64,000 bases of DNA from Actinobacillus genomosp. 1. Lineage in GTDB: Bacteria > Pseudomonadota > Gammaproteobacteria > Enterobacterales > Pasteurellaceae. The stretch lies in contig NZ_CP103834.1 of assembly GCF_029774175.1 (NCBI RefSeq), positions 382,501-446,500 of the forward strand. The letters run 5' to 3'. Positions 34,541-43,216 of this stretch are shown here, one piece after another. Every line of letters starts with the position of its first letter. The stretch's first letter is position 1. The notes below the pieces were generated by a model that was not told the DNA's origin, did not search any database, and was given only the letters and a program-made list of their open reading frames with translations. A program made the position numbers and the translations under genes.

Positions 34541-35518
34541 ATGCGCATAGCTCAACTTTATCGTTATCATATTCCGGTAGAAACCGGCGTTATTTTACGT
34601 AACAGACGCTTAAAACAGCGAGAAGGGTTTATCGTAAAGTTACAAATCGGGGACAAGATTGGATTTGGTGAGATTGCACCGCTTCCCGAATTTAGCCTTG
34701 AAACCTTGGATGAGGCGGGAAATCAGCTTAGAAACTGGGTAAAAAAATGGATTAACGGACAAAATGAAGCACTGGACGACTATGTTCCATCGGTCGCATT
34801 CGGGTTAAGTTGCGCATTAGCGGAATTAAATGGAGAATTGGGTGAGCAAGGAAATTATCGTGCGGCAGTGCTTTGCTATGGTGATCCGGACGAGCTATAT
34901 GCGGAACTGAATGCACTGGAAGGAGATAAAATCGGCAAAATGAAAGTCGGGTTGTATGAGGCGAATCGTGACGGTTTAATTGCCAATATGTTGCTTGAAG
35001 CTTTACCCGATTTACAATTGCGCTTAGATGCGAATCGAGGCTGGACGCTTGAGAAAGCGGTTAAATTTGCCGAGAAAATTGCAAAGGAAAACAAAAGCCG
35101 TATTCAGTTTATCGAAGAACCGTGCAAAACTCCGGAACTTTCCCGTCAATTTGCTCAAGCCTCAGGTATTGCGATTGCTTGGGACGAAACGGTACGAGAG
35201 TCGAGTTTTGTCGTAAAAAACGAACCGCATGTGACCGCTATTGTGATTAAACCGACCTTGGTCGGATCATTACAAAAGTGTATTCGTTTAATTGAGCAAG
35301 CTCACCGACAAGGACTTATTGCAGTTATCAGTTCCAGTATTGAATCAAGTTTAGGCTTAACTCAACTGGCTCGCTTGGCACAACAATATACGCCTAAAAC
35401 GACCCCGGGTTTAGATACGCTAGATCTGATGCAATATCAGTTGTTACGTGCTTGGAAAGGTTCGAACTTGCCTATCGTCGATTTGGATAGCCCGTTTGTG
35501 CAACAAATTATGCTATAA
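34541..35518 (+). CDS. menC: o-Succinylbenzoate synthase
   Basis: Enolase-superfamily dehydratase in menaquinone synthesis. 325 residues (E. coli 320). The catalytic Lys is in GKMKVGLYE; metal ligands Asp in LRLDANRGW, Glu in QFIEEPCK and Asp in IAWDETVRE; second Lys in AIVIKPTLVG. Stands apart from other men genes; a USS dyad follows. Confidence 0.95.
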   Translation: MRIAQLYRYHIPVETGVILRNRRLKQREGFIVKLQIGDKIGFGEIAPLPEFSLETLDEAGNQLRNWVKKWINGQNEALDDYVPSVAFGLSCALAELNGELGEQGNYRAAVLCYGDPDELYAELNALEGDKIGKMKVGLYEANRDGLIANMLLEALPDLQLRLDANRGWTLEKAVKFAEKIAKENKSRIQFIEEPCKTPELSRQFAQASGIAIAWDETVRESSFVVKNEPHVTAIVIKPTLVGSLQKCIRLIEQAHRQGLIAVISSSIESSLGLTQLARLAQQYTPKTTPGLDTLDLMQYQLLRAWKGSNLPIVDLDSPFVQQIML

Positions 35519-35530
35519 TATTCACTCTAT

Positions 35531-35584
35531 AAGCGGTCAAAATTAGACAAGAATTTGCAAAAAATTAAGCGTTTTTGACCGCTT
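35531..35584. repeat. USS inverted pair between menC and rsuA
   Basis: AAGCGGTCAAAA (35531-35542) opposes TTTTGACCGCTT (35573-35584), a perfect 12-pair match around an AATTTGCAAAA middle. Confidence 0.8.
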
Positions 35585-35643
35585 TCCATTAATTTAATTT
35601 CAATGAAAGTTAAATCTCTCCTTTATATATTCAAGAGAAAAGT

Positions 35644-36336
35644 ATGCGTTTAGATAAATTTATTGCGGAAAATACGGGATTGACTCGTTCTCAAGCAGCA
35701 AAAGCATTAAAAAGCGGTTTAGTCGCCGTAAACGGAAAGATAGAAAAAAGCGGCTCGGTAAAAATTAGTGAAACGGATGAAATTTGTTACGAAGGCGAAC
35801 GTTTAGAATGGGTTGATGAAGGTCAATACTTTATGCTGTATAAGCCGCAAGGGTATGTGTGTTCGCATGATGACGGTGAATATCCGACCGTCTTTCAATT
35901 TTTTGATTATCCGCTGATGACTAAACTGCATACCGCAGGACGTTTAGATGTGGATACAACCGGCTTAGTTTTATTGACGGATGACGGTAAATGGTCACAT
36001 CGCATTACTTCTCCGAAGCACCATTGTGAAAAGACCTATTTGGTGACACTTGCCGATCCGGTGGAAGATTTTTATGCGGAAAAACTTGCGGAAGGTATTT
36101 TATTACGCGGTGAACGCGAGCCTTGTTTACCGGCACAAATGGAAATTATTGACGATTACAATGTGAATTTAACCATTAGCGAAGGACGCTATCATCAAGT
36201 CAAACGTATGTTTGCCGCTTTAGGCAATAAAGTAGAGGCGTTACATCGCTGGCGTATCGGTGATGTGGTGTTAGATGAAAGCCTCGAAGAAGGGGAATAT
36301 CGTCCGCTTACCGAGCAAGAAATAGGGAGCTTTTAA
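35644..36336 (+). CDS. rsuA: 16S rRNA pseudouridine(516) synthase RsuA
   Basis: 230 residues (E. coli 231). N-terminal S4 RNA-binding domain (MRLDKFIAENTGLTRSQA), then the catalytic domain with Asp in AGRLDVDTTGLVLLTDDG near residue 100 and EGRYHQVKRMFAALGN. Its stop codon shares one base with the next ATG, so translation of the transporter is probably coupled, as in enterobacterial rsuA-bcr. Confidence 0.95.
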   Translation: MRLDKFIAENTGLTRSQAAKALKSGLVAVNGKIEKSGSVKISETDEICYEGERLEWVDEGQYFMLYKPQGYVCSHDDGEYPTVFQFFDYPLMTKLHTAGRLDVDTTGLVLLTDDGKWSHRITSPKHHCEKTYLVTLADPVEDFYAEKLAEGILLRGEREPCLPAQMEIIDDYNVNLTISEGRYHQVKRMFAALGNKVEALHRWRIGDVVLDESLEEGEYRPLTEQEIGSF

Positions 36337-37532
36337 TGGTAATAGCAAGACCGCATCCGTGCTTTTTTATCATCTTAGGAATGATGGCAATGCTGCCGCC
36401 TTTGGCGATTGATATGTATCTGCCTTCATTCCTTGATATTGCACGAGATTTACAAGTATCCCAAGAAAAAGTACAAACCACATTAGCGGTATTTACTTTC
36501 GGCTTCGCTGTTGGGCAGCTATTTTGGGGACCGATGGCGGATAGTTTCGGACGTAAGCCGATTATTTTGTTCGGTTTAGCAGGTTCCGCGTTAGCGGCAT
36601 ATTTCTTGACGCAAGTTATGACCATTGAAAACTTTTATTTACTTAGGCTGATTCAAGGACTTTGTGCGGCAGCACCGGCGGTAGTATTAGGAGCCTTAGT
36701 CCGAGATTTGTTTGATCGTAATATGTTTGCGCAAATGATGTCGGTCATTATGATTATTTCAATGCTTGCGCCGTTGTTAGCCCCGATTTTAGGCGGTTAT
36801 ATTGCCAAATATTTTCACTGGCATTCGATTTTTTATACCTTAGTTTTTATGGGCATCAGTTGTGTGTTGCTCATTAGTTGGAAGATCCCCGAAACACTTG
36901 CTACCGAAAAACGCCAACCGCTTAGATTCGGTATTGTCTTTAAAAATTTTTGGACGCTTTTATCGGATAAAGCAACCTTAGGTTATGTTTTAGTCGGCGG
37001 CTTGACCTTTGCCGGGATGTTTTGTTTCTTAACTTCCGGTTCGTTGGTGTATATCGGCATTTATGGGGTTTCCCAAGAGTATTTCGGCTATTTCTTCGGC
37101 TTAAATATGATTGTAATGGTGTCTATGACGGCATTAAACGGAAAAATCGTAGTCAAAGTCGGCTCGGAGAAAATGTTGAAAATCGGATTGCTTGTTCAAC
37201 TGTTAGCCGGTATTTGGTTGGCGTGTGTTGCTATCTTTAAATTAGGTTTTTGGGCGATGGCGATTGGGATTCCGTTTTATGTCGGTATGCTTTCGACTAT
37301 CGGTAGCAATGCGACTGCGGCTATTTTGGATCGTTACCCGCAGATGGCAGGGACGGCAAACGGCGTTGCCGGTACCGCCCGTTTCGGTATCGCCTCCTTA
37401 GTCGGTGCGACGCTTTCTCATATTGCCGTCACAAGCGAACGACCAATGTTATATGCAATGGCGATTTGTACGATAACCGCTTCGACAATTTATTACGTAT
37501 TATGTAGAAATAGGACGGAGCAAGCGGTTTGA
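36336..37532 (+). CDS. bcr: Bcr/CflA-family drug exporter (MFS)
   Basis: 398 residues with about 12 membrane helices. DHA1 features: PPLAIDMYLPSF in helix 1, motif A GPMADSFGRKPIILFG after helix 2 and an FALVRDLF-like region. Expected to export chloramphenicol/bicyclomycin-type compounds or dipeptides by proton antiport. Downstream of rsuA with a one-base overlap, as E. coli bcr is. Confidence 0.9.
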   Translation: MVIARPHPCFFIILGMMAMLPPLAIDMYLPSFLDIARDLQVSQEKVQTTLAVFTFGFAVGQLFWGPMADSFGRKPIILFGLAGSALAAYFLTQVMTIENFYLLRLIQGLCAAAPAVVLGALVRDLFDRNMFAQMMSVIMIISMLAPLLAPILGGYIAKYFHWHSIFYTLVFMGISCVLLISWKIPETLATEKRQPLRFGIVFKNFWTLLSDKATLGYVLVGGLTFAGMFCFLTSGSLVYIGIYGVSQEYFGYFFGLNMIVMVSMTALNGKIVVKVGSEKMLKIGLLVQLLAGIWLACVAIFKLGFWAMAIGIPFYVGMLSTIGSNATAAILDRYPQMAGTANGVAGTARFGIASLVGATLSHIAVTSERPMLYAMAICTITASTIYYVLCRNRTEQAV

Positions 37533-37550
37533 TTTTATATGAAAATAGAA

Positions 37551-37578
37551 AAGTGGACACCTAAGTGTCCACTTTTTT
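37551..37578. terminator. Bidirectional terminator, bcr / lipoprotein
   Basis: AAGTGGACAC-ctaa-GTGTCCACTT with T-runs on both strands, between convergent genes. Confidence 0.88.
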
Positions 37579-37964
37579 TACCAACAGGCATAACAATAAT
37601 GCCAAGGGTGGAAGCGAGGGCGTTCTAGATCGTAGTAACGCTGTATTTGTTCCAGTTCTTCTTGGTGTTTATAGTTTTCCCAAGCAAGTTTATGGCACGC
37701 CTGAAAAAGCGGGTCATTAACTTTTTTCTGATAACGCTGAGTAAATTCGGCTTTTTCTTTTTCGGTTTGAGATATTGGCGGATTATACAATTGCGCCATC
37801 ATCTCAGCCGTTTCTACGTCACATTGCTTAGCAAGTGCTACCGATAAATCCTGCTGCGCTTTGATTTGCCTAGCCTGCCGTTCAGCCTGTTGTTGTGGCG
37901 TGACGGCACAAGCGGAAAGTAGTAATGAAATCGTAATTGCGATCGTCCATGTTGCTTTTTTCAT
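37578..37964 (-). CDS. Small lipoprotein, unknown function
   Basis: 128 residues with lipoprotein signal (lipobox LLSAC, Cys19) and Ala at +2. The mature part is Gln/Glu/Lys-rich and helical, ends with an aromatic, Cys/His segment (HPWHYCYACW) that could bind metal or form a disulfide. The lipobox codons contain a USS core. No known domain recognised. Confidence 0.75.
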   Translation of the reverse strand: MKKATWTIAITISLLLSACAVTPQQQAERQARQIKAQQDLSVALAKQCDVETAEMMAQLYNPPISQTEKEKAEFTQRYQKKVNDPLFQACHKLAWENYKHQEELEQIQRYYDLERPRFHPWHYCYACW

Positions 37965-38034
37965 TTAAGCCTCCTGTTATGCTCAAAAATTAAGCTCTCT
38001 GAGTTTATCACTCAAAGAGTTTAGATCAATAGCA

Positions 38035-38604
38035 TTATTCAATTTCCGTTTCAGATCCTTCTTCTAACTCATCCGCCATGGCACTGAGCGCATCACGACA
38101 AAGTTGTGCTAATGCTTTATAAAACCCGTTATCATGCGCTTCGATTTGCCCTAAGAATTTCGCTGCACAAGGTAGCAAAAACTGCTCAAAAAAGGCTTGT
38201 TGTGCGGCATTTGAATCTAAATTGTCTTCAATCCATGATGCGGTAAGAAGTAAAAGTGCAACATGATCAGGTTGTTCTAACACTGGCATTGCGCGTGTTT
38301 GACGGAAGTTGATGAAGTCCTCAACCGAAATTTTATAGGCGGAAATTGTTGTAGCAATAGCTCCAGCCTCACCAAAAAGTGCTTGATAGCTTGCTTGTAA
38401 TTGCGTAGGGTTAGCGTTTTTCTCTAACACTGTTAAGGCTAATTCACTTTGCGCATCGGTCGATAACGCCCATTGTCGGCGTAAGCCACCTTGTGCGAGC
38501 CAAGTAAAAGTACCGGCAAGAATCGGATCAGTCGGAGAACGGTAGAATAAATTGCCGAATAAACGGCAAAGTAGTGAAAAATCGTTAATGGTTGTTTCGC
38601 TCAT
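38035..38604 (-). CDS. ycdY: TorD/DmsD-family chaperone YcdY
   Basis: 189 residues, all helical, of the redox-enzyme maturation protein family. NDFSLLCRLFGNLFYRSPTDPIL, PDHVALLLLTASWIED and LGQIEAHDNGFYKALA match E. coli YcdY more closely than TorD or DmsD. E. coli YcdY assists the zinc phosphatase YcdX; no ycdX or Mo-enzyme gene is in the window. Divergent from nfo with a 57-base spacer. Confidence 0.85.
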   Translation of the reverse strand: MSETTINDFSLLCRLFGNLFYRSPTDPILAGTFTWLAQGGLRRQWALSTDAQSELALTVLEKNANPTQLQASYQALFGEAGAIATTISAYKISVEDFINFRQTRAMPVLEQPDHVALLLLTASWIEDNLDSNAAQQAFFEQFLLPCAAKFLGQIEAHDNGFYKALAQLCRDALSAMADELEEGSETEIE

Positions 38605-38661
38605 AAGTAATCGGTTATAAAGGTTAAGAAGTTAGCCATTTTACACGAATAGGATAAGAAG

Positions 38662-39504
38662 ATGAAATATATTGGTGCGCACGTAAGTGCTTCAGGCGGT
38701 GTCGAGAACGCTGTATTAAGAGCGGTTGAAATCGGCGCAAATGCTTTCGCTTTATTTACTAAAAACCAACGCCAATGGAAAGCCCCCGCTTTAAAAGCGG
38801 ATACGATTGAGAAATTCAAGCGTTTTTGTAAGGCGCATCAGTTCTCACCGGATCATATTTTACCGCACGATAGTTACCTAATTAACTTAGGTAATCCGGA
38901 AGCGGAAAATTTAGCAAAATCACGAGAGGCTTTTATTGATGAAATGGATAGAGCAAATCAGTTAGGGCTAAAACTACTGAATTTCCACCCCGGTGCACAT
39001 TTAAATAAAATTTCGGAAAGCGATTGTTTAGCACGTATTGCCGAATCAATTAATATTGCGGTGGAAAGCGTTCCGAATGTGATTGCGGTGATTGAGAATA
39101 CTGCCGGTCAGGGTTCTAATCTTGGTTATCGTTTTGAACATTTAGCCGAAATTATTGACCAAGTGGAGGACAAAAGCCGAGTAGGTGTCTGTTTAGATAC
39201 TTGTCATCTCTTTTCAGCGGGATATGACATCAGTTCTTTGACGGCTTGCGAACGAACATTTTCTGAGTTTGAACAAACGGTCGGTTTTCAGTATTTACGT
39301 GGAATGCACCTCAACGGCTCAAAAACAGCATTAGGTAGCCGAGTAGATCGTCACCATACGTTAAAAGAAGGTACAATCGGTACGGATTTCTGCAAATTTA
39401 TTATGCAAGACGACCGTTTTGACGATATTCCGCTTATTTTAGAAACAATTCAGCCTGAAATTTGGGCGGAAGAAATAAAATTTTTGAGGACATTAGCAGA
39501 ATAA
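38662..39504 (+). CDS. nfo: Endonuclease IV
   Basis: AP endonuclease with three zinc ions for base-excision repair. 280 residues (E. coli 285). Metal ligands lie in NFHPGAHL, VCLDTCHLFSAGYD and GMHLNGSK; ETIQPEIW near the C-terminus supplies another Glu. Confidence 0.97.
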   Translation: MKYIGAHVSASGGVENAVLRAVEIGANAFALFTKNQRQWKAPALKADTIEKFKRFCKAHQFSPDHILPHDSYLINLGNPEAENLAKSREAFIDEMDRANQLGLKLLNFHPGAHLNKISESDCLARIAESINIAVESVPNVIAVIENTAGQGSNLGYRFEHLAEIIDQVEDKSRVGVCLDTCHLFSAGYDISSLTACERTFSEFEQTVGFQYLRGMHLNGSKTALGSRVDRHHTLKEGTIGTDFCKFIMQDDRFDDIPLILETIQPEIWAEEIKFLRTLAE

Positions 39505-39532
39505 TCCGTTATACTGCCGAAGCTTTATTGTC

Positions 39533-39556
39533 GCGACCTGTAAAAAAACAGGTCGC
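39533..39556. other. Perfect hairpin between nfo and NlpC/P60 gene
   Basis: GCGACCTGT-aaaaaa-ACAGGTCGC: nine perfect pairs with an all-A loop, 70 bases before the next start. It lacks a T-run, so it is not a standard terminator; it could be an operator or 5' UTR structure. Confidence 0.6.
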
Positions 39557-39625
39557 CGAATTTACTAACTTTAAGATTTTTAATAGGAATCAACCGCTGT
39601 AGTTGTTCTGGCGAGACAAATTATT

Positions 39626-40222
39626 ATGAAAAAATACTCTACTTTAACAAGGCTAAAGCCATTATTTATTACATCACTGTTTGCAATGTTCGGTAGTTAT
39701 TCTTCAATTGCTTCCGCTAGTTTAAGTAGTAATCCAGCCACTCCAAGTCAAATTAAAATCGTTGCCAAAGCCGCAACAGCCGAGCAAATTGAAGCTCAAA
39801 TCTTGTATAAACAAGGGATTAAAGCCCGCGTATCTCACCGTGAAGAACTTTCCACCGAAGGCGGTAATGCCGCTAAAAAAGTACATAGTATTTATCGTAA
39901 ATGGGCGGGGACTCGCTATCGTTTAGGTGGCGAAGGGCGAGGCGGTATTGATTGTTCGGCTTTCGTTCAAAAAACAATGAGCGGTGCTTTTAATCTTGAT
40001 TTGCCTCGTTCTACGGCAGAACAACGTCATCTAGGTCGTTCAATTTCGAAATCGGATTTACGTCCCGGTGATTTAGTCTTTTTCCGCCGCAATAATCATG
40101 TCGGCGTTTATATCGGAGCCGGTAAATTTGTACATGCCAGTACTAGCCAGGGCGTAACCACCAGCTCTCTTTCGGAACGCTATTGGGCAAGAAATTATAC
40201 GCAATCCCGTCGCGTTTTATAA
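39626..40222 (+). CDS. mepS: NlpC/P60 endopeptidase, MepS-like
   Basis: 198 residues: Sec signal peptide ending SIASA near 30, then an NlpC/P60 domain (about 75-195) with the catalytic Cys in IDCSAFVQ, His in NNHVGVYIG and second His in FVHASTSQG. Family members cut D-Ala-mDAP crosslinks to let peptidoglycan expand. E. coli MepS is a lipoprotein, but no lipobox Cys is present here, so the protein is probably soluble in the periplasm. Symbol by similarity; NlpC-type alternatives exist. Confidence 0.8.
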   Translation: MKKYSTLTRLKPLFITSLFAMFGSYSSIASASLSSNPATPSQIKIVAKAATAEQIEAQILYKQGIKARVSHREELSTEGGNAAKKVHSIYRKWAGTRYRLGGEGRGGIDCSAFVQKTMSGAFNLDLPRSTAEQRHLGRSISKSDLRPGDLVFFRRNNHVGVYIGAGKFVHASTSQGVTTSSLSERYWARNYTQSRRVL

Positions 40223-40236
40223 TGAATTCATACAAT

Positions 40237-40271
40237 AAGTCGTCAAAAAAGATTATTTGACGACTTTTTTG
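40237..40271. terminator. Bidirectional terminator, mepS / UmuD-like
   Basis: AAGTCGTCAAA/TTTGACGACTT with an eight-base loop and a TTTTTT run; between convergent genes. Confidence 0.85.
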
Positions 40272-40727
40272 TTATGCTGCATATTTTCTTGTCGCTATTT
40301 GTGTAGATTTATGACGCATTTGGTGTACTACATTAGTAATCACTCCCGAAATCTCAATTTCTTGCCAGCTGCTAATGCGTAAATTAGGTTCTCTTATATC
40401 CAGCGAGAAAAGAATAATTTCCTGTATTCCTTCACTATTCTCAATTTCCTTGAAAAACTGATAAAACTTATATTCTCCGTTTTTTTCAATCACAAGTAAA
40501 TCATTGACTAAATATTGTGCGGATTGCTCAACAATAAGCAGATCGTCCGATTCAATTCCCCAAGCAATTAAATTCGGATTTTTCACTTGAATAAAAAAAG
40601 TCTCGGTCGGGCGTTTAATGCAGAGTGAATTTAGATCTAATTTAATTGAGCGTTCGCTATTCATATCTCGATACATCGGTAGCGGTTGGTATGGTAACTC
40701 ACGAGTAAGCGGTCGAATTGAAGCCAT
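40272..40727 (-). CDS. UmuD-like (S24 fold) protein without catalytic dyad
   Basis: 151 residues that align with E. coli UmuD through the peptidase domain: IKLDLNSLCIKRPTETFFIQV matches QRIDLNQLLIQHPSATYFV, and GIESDDLLIVEQ matches GISDGDLLIVDS. The Ser of GDSM is Asn (KNPNL) and the catalytic Lys of the next strand is replaced (NGEYKFYQF), and no Cys-Gly or Ala-Gly cleavage site is seen in the short N-terminus, so self-cleavage is not expected. AGAGGA precedes the ATG. A promoter with two LexA boxes drives it. No umuC follows; a terminator does. Confidence 0.8.
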   Translation of the reverse strand: MASIRPLTRELPYQPLPMYRDMNSERSIKLDLNSLCIKRPTETFFIQVKNPNLIAWGIESDDLLIVEQSAQYLVNDLLVIEKNGEYKFYQFFKEIENSEGIQEIILFSLDIREPNLRISSWQEIEISGVITNVVHQMRHKSTQIATRKYAA

Positions 40728-40747
40728 TTTTGTATCCTCTATCTAAA

Positions 40748-40794
40748 CTGTGTGTTTATACAGGTTATTTTACTGATTAAAAAAACAGTGTCAA
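40748..40794 (-). promoter_or_regulatory. SOS promoter with two LexA-type boxes
   Basis: On the minus strand -35 TTGACA (40794-40789), a 16-base spacer, -10 TAAAAT (40772-40767). The spacer itself is CTGTTTTTTTAATCAG, a LexA-type box, and a second box CTGTATAAACACACAG (40763-40748) covers the expected start of transcription. Both keep CTG-N10-CAG. Confidence 0.8.
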
Positions 40795-40910
40795 TCCTGT
40801 TTGTTTAATTTTTTGTAAAAATATCCAGTGTTTTTGCGAGAGTATTGAGAAGACGGTATTTAGCAAGCGGTGAAATTTTAGTGAGGATTTGCAAAAGAGG
40901 AGCAATAAAA

Positions 40911-40933
40911 AAGCACCCGAAGGTGCTTTTTTA
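40911..40933 (-). terminator. Terminator of grcA
   Basis: AAAAGCACC-ttcg-GGTGCTTTTTT on the minus strand, 25 bases after the grcA stop; UUCG-type loop. Confidence 0.85.
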
Positions 40934-40957
40934 AGAAAATAGACAGTAAAGCTGTTA

Positions 40958-41344
40958 TTATAAGCTTTCTGTAAAAGTACGAGTGATTACATCGCGTTGT
41001 TGTTCCGGTGTTAATGAGTTGAAACGCACTGCATAACCAGAAACGCGGATAGTTAATTGTGGGTATTTTTCCGGGTTTTTAACCGCATCTTCTAATGTTT
41101 CACGACGTAAAACATTAACGTTTAAGTGTTGGCCACCTTCAACTTTAATAGTTGGAGCAACGTTTACCGGCACTTCACGGTATGCGATTTGACCTAATTC
41201 GCTAATTGCAACAACTTGGTCTTCTTTATAAACGTCGCCTTTAGCTGCGATACAACGCGCTTCGTTTTTTTCTTCATCTAATAACCAGAAAGAGTTTACT
41301 AAGTTGCTGTTTGAAGATTCTGTAATTTGTACGCCTTTGATCAT
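40958..41344 (-). CDS. grcA: Autonomous glycyl radical cofactor
   Basis: Stand-in for the damaged C-terminal radical domain of pyruvate formate-lyase. I start at the ATG at 41344 (MIKGVQITES), 128 residues (E. coli YfiD 127). The glycyl radical Gly lies in IRVSGYAVRF; LNVNVLRRETLEDA is the PFL-like segment. AGGAG precedes the ATG. A CRP/FNR-family-like site lies upstream. Confidence 0.95.
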   Translation of the reverse strand: MIKGVQITESSNSNLVNSFWLLDEEKNEARCIAAKGDVYKEDQVVAISELGQIAYREVPVNVAPTIKVEGGQHLNVNVLRRETLEDAVKNPEKYPQLTIRVSGYAVRFNSLTPEQQRDVITRTFTESL

Positions 41345-41411
41345 TTTGATACTCCTAAGTATGGGCTGGGTAATTATAAAATTTTTTGATAAATTCAAAT
41401 TTTGTTGATGT

Positions 41412-41427
41412 GGTGAATTTTATCACT
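41412..41427. promoter_or_regulatory. CRP-like site upstream of grcA
   Basis: GGTGA-ATTTTA-TCACT matches eight of ten CRP consensus positions, 68 bases before the grcA start. TTGATAAATTCAA nearby is an imperfect FNR-like match. Confidence 0.4.
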
Positions 41428-41547
41428 TTTTTTGAAGAATTCTACTAAAAGTTGAATGAATATAGTTTAAATATTATTAATTGGATAAAAAATAATCTAA
41501 TATATAGGTAAATTTAAAATTCTTAACACTCTTTAACAGGAAAAACT

Positions 41548-42219
41548 ATGAATAATTGGACAGAAGCACTGGGCGAAGAAAAACAACAACCTTATTTTCA
41601 GCATATCTTACAACAAGTACATCAAGAAAGAATGAATGGTGTAACGGTTTTCCCACCGCAAAAAGAAGTGTTTAGTGCCTTTGCCTTAACCGAATTTAAA
41701 GATGTGAAGGTAGTGATATTAGGGCAAGATCCTTATCATGGACCAAACCAAGCGCACGGCTTGGCATTTTCGGTAAAACCGCCGGTCGCACCGCCACCTT
41801 CTTTAGTTAATATGTATAAAGAACTGGCGCAGGATATTGAAGGTTTTCAAATTCCGAATCACGGCTATTTAGTTGATTGGGCAAAACAAGGAGTATTACT
41901 GCTTAATACCGCTCTAACGGTACGCCAAGGACAAGCGCATTCGCATGCCAATTTAGGTTGGGAAATTTTCACCGATAAAGTGATTGCTCAGCTCAATCAA
42001 CACCGTGAAAATTTAGTCTTTTTATTGTGGGGCAGCCATGCGCAGAAAAAAGGGCAGTTTATCGACCGTTCTCGCCATTGCGTGCTGACCGCTCCACATC
42101 CCTCACCGTTATCCGCTCATCGAGGATTTTTAGGCTGCCGTCATTTTTCAAAAGCAAATGCTTATTTAAGAGAAAAAGGCATTCAAGAAATTCGTTGGCA
42201 GTTACCGATGAATGTTTAA
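41548..42219 (+). CDS. ung: Uracil-DNA glycosylase
   Basis: Removes uracil from DNA. 223 residues (E. coli 229). Catalytic Asp in GQDPYHGPNQAHGLAFSV near 63; uracil Asn in LLLNTALTVR; His and the DNA-intercalating loop in HPSPLSAHRGFLG. Confidence 0.98.
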   Translation: MNNWTEALGEEKQQPYFQHILQQVHQERMNGVTVFPPQKEVFSAFALTEFKDVKVVILGQDPYHGPNQAHGLAFSVKPPVAPPPSLVNMYKELAQDIEGFQIPNHGYLVDWAKQGVLLLNTALTVRQGQAHSHANLGWEIFTDKVIAQLNQHRENLVFLLWGSHAQKKGQFIDRSRHCVLTAPHPSPLSAHRGFLGCRHFSKANAYLREKGIQEIRWQLPMNV

Positions 42220-42226
42220 AGATTAT

Positions 42227-42268
42227 AAGCGGTCAAATTTGCGGATTTTCTTACAATTTTAGCCGCTT
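42227..42268. repeat. USS inverted pair after ung
   Basis: AAGCGGTCAAATTT opposes AATTTTAGCCGCTT; one core is imperfect. Lies between ung and the methyltransferase gene. Confidence 0.6.
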
Positions 42269-42321
42269 GTATTTCATAAAATATAAGTAAAACAATAAAA
42301 CTTTATATAAAAAGGAGAGTT

Positions 42322-43122
42322 ATGATGAACACATTTTATGATATTGATTTTGCTAAATTATACCGACAACATTTTGAACAAAGCCGCAATCACGAGTCTC
42401 CGAAAGAATGGGATAAGAATGCGGTTAAATTTGCCGAAAAGTTTGTTGAGAAAGAGAGCGATTACGTCACACAATTTTTAGCGAAAACAATGATAGAGGC
42501 TAAAGATTCGGTACTGGATATCGGTTGCGGGCCGGGTACGCTTGCTATTCCGCTTGCCCAACGTGGTTGCCAGTTATTCGCGCTGGATTTTAGCCAAGGA
42601 ATGTTGTCGCTATTAGATAATTATGCCGTTCAAGCGCAATTACCAAATATTCAAACCATTCAAAAGTCTTGGAGTGATGATTGGAGTGATGTTCCTTGCG
42701 CTGACGTAGTGATTGCATCAAGAGCAACATTAGTGGGTAATTTGGACGAAGCGATTGATAAACTCATTGCGAAAGCGAAGAAAAGCGTATATTTAACGGC
42801 TATCACCCAACCTCATTTTATTGATGAGCGCATTTTTGCGGCAATCGGACGTAGTAATATCGGTGCACCGACTTATATCTATTTACTTAACCGACTATAT
42901 CAGCGCGGTATTCAAGCCGAATTACAATTTATAGAGGGGGCTCGTTCTGAAATCGAGATAGAAAGTAGCGAAATGTTACAAGAGATTATGCAAGCCACAT
43001 TAGGCGAATTAACCGAAGAAGAAAAAGCTAAATTAGCCGAATTTTATCAAATGACGCAAGATTCACATCAGCCGATTTATCAAGGGCAACCAAAATGGGC
43101 ATTAATTTCTTGGAAGGTATAA
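42322..43122 (+). CDS. Class I SAM-dependent methyltransferase, substrate unknown
   Basis: 266 residues with a Rossmann methyltransferase domain: motif I VLDIGCGPGTLAIPLA near residue 66, acidic LFALDFSQGML after strand 2, and CADVVIASRATL as motif IV. A helical N-terminal cap of about 50 residues precedes it. GGAG lies 7 bases before the ATG; a second ATG follows immediately and may be the start. No close named relative recognised; flanked by USS dyads, so probably single. Confidence 0.82.
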   Translation: MMNTFYDIDFAKLYRQHFEQSRNHESPKEWDKNAVKFAEKFVEKESDYVTQFLAKTMIEAKDSVLDIGCGPGTLAIPLAQRGCQLFALDFSQGMLSLLDNYAVQAQLPNIQTIQKSWSDDWSDVPCADVVIASRATLVGNLDEAIDKLIAKAKKSVYLTAITQPHFIDERIFAAIGRSNIGAPTYIYLLNRLYQRGIQAELQFIEGARSEIEIESSEMLQEIMQATLGELTEEEKAKLAEFYQMTQDSHQPIYQGQPKWALISWKV

Positions 43123-43156
43123 GAGCTTAAGTCGATTGGCTTAAATTTAATTTGAC

Positions 43157-43200
43157 CAAGCGGTTAAATTTGTAGATTTTTTTGCAATTTTAACCGCTTG
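43157..43200. repeat. USS inverted pair, methyltransferase / cupin
   Basis: CAAGCGGTTAAA (43157-43168) opposes TTTAACCGCTTG (43189-43200), perfect arms around TTTGCAAT; between convergent genes and a possible terminator. Confidence 0.8.
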
Positions 43201-43216
43201 TCTTATAAGTATTTTA

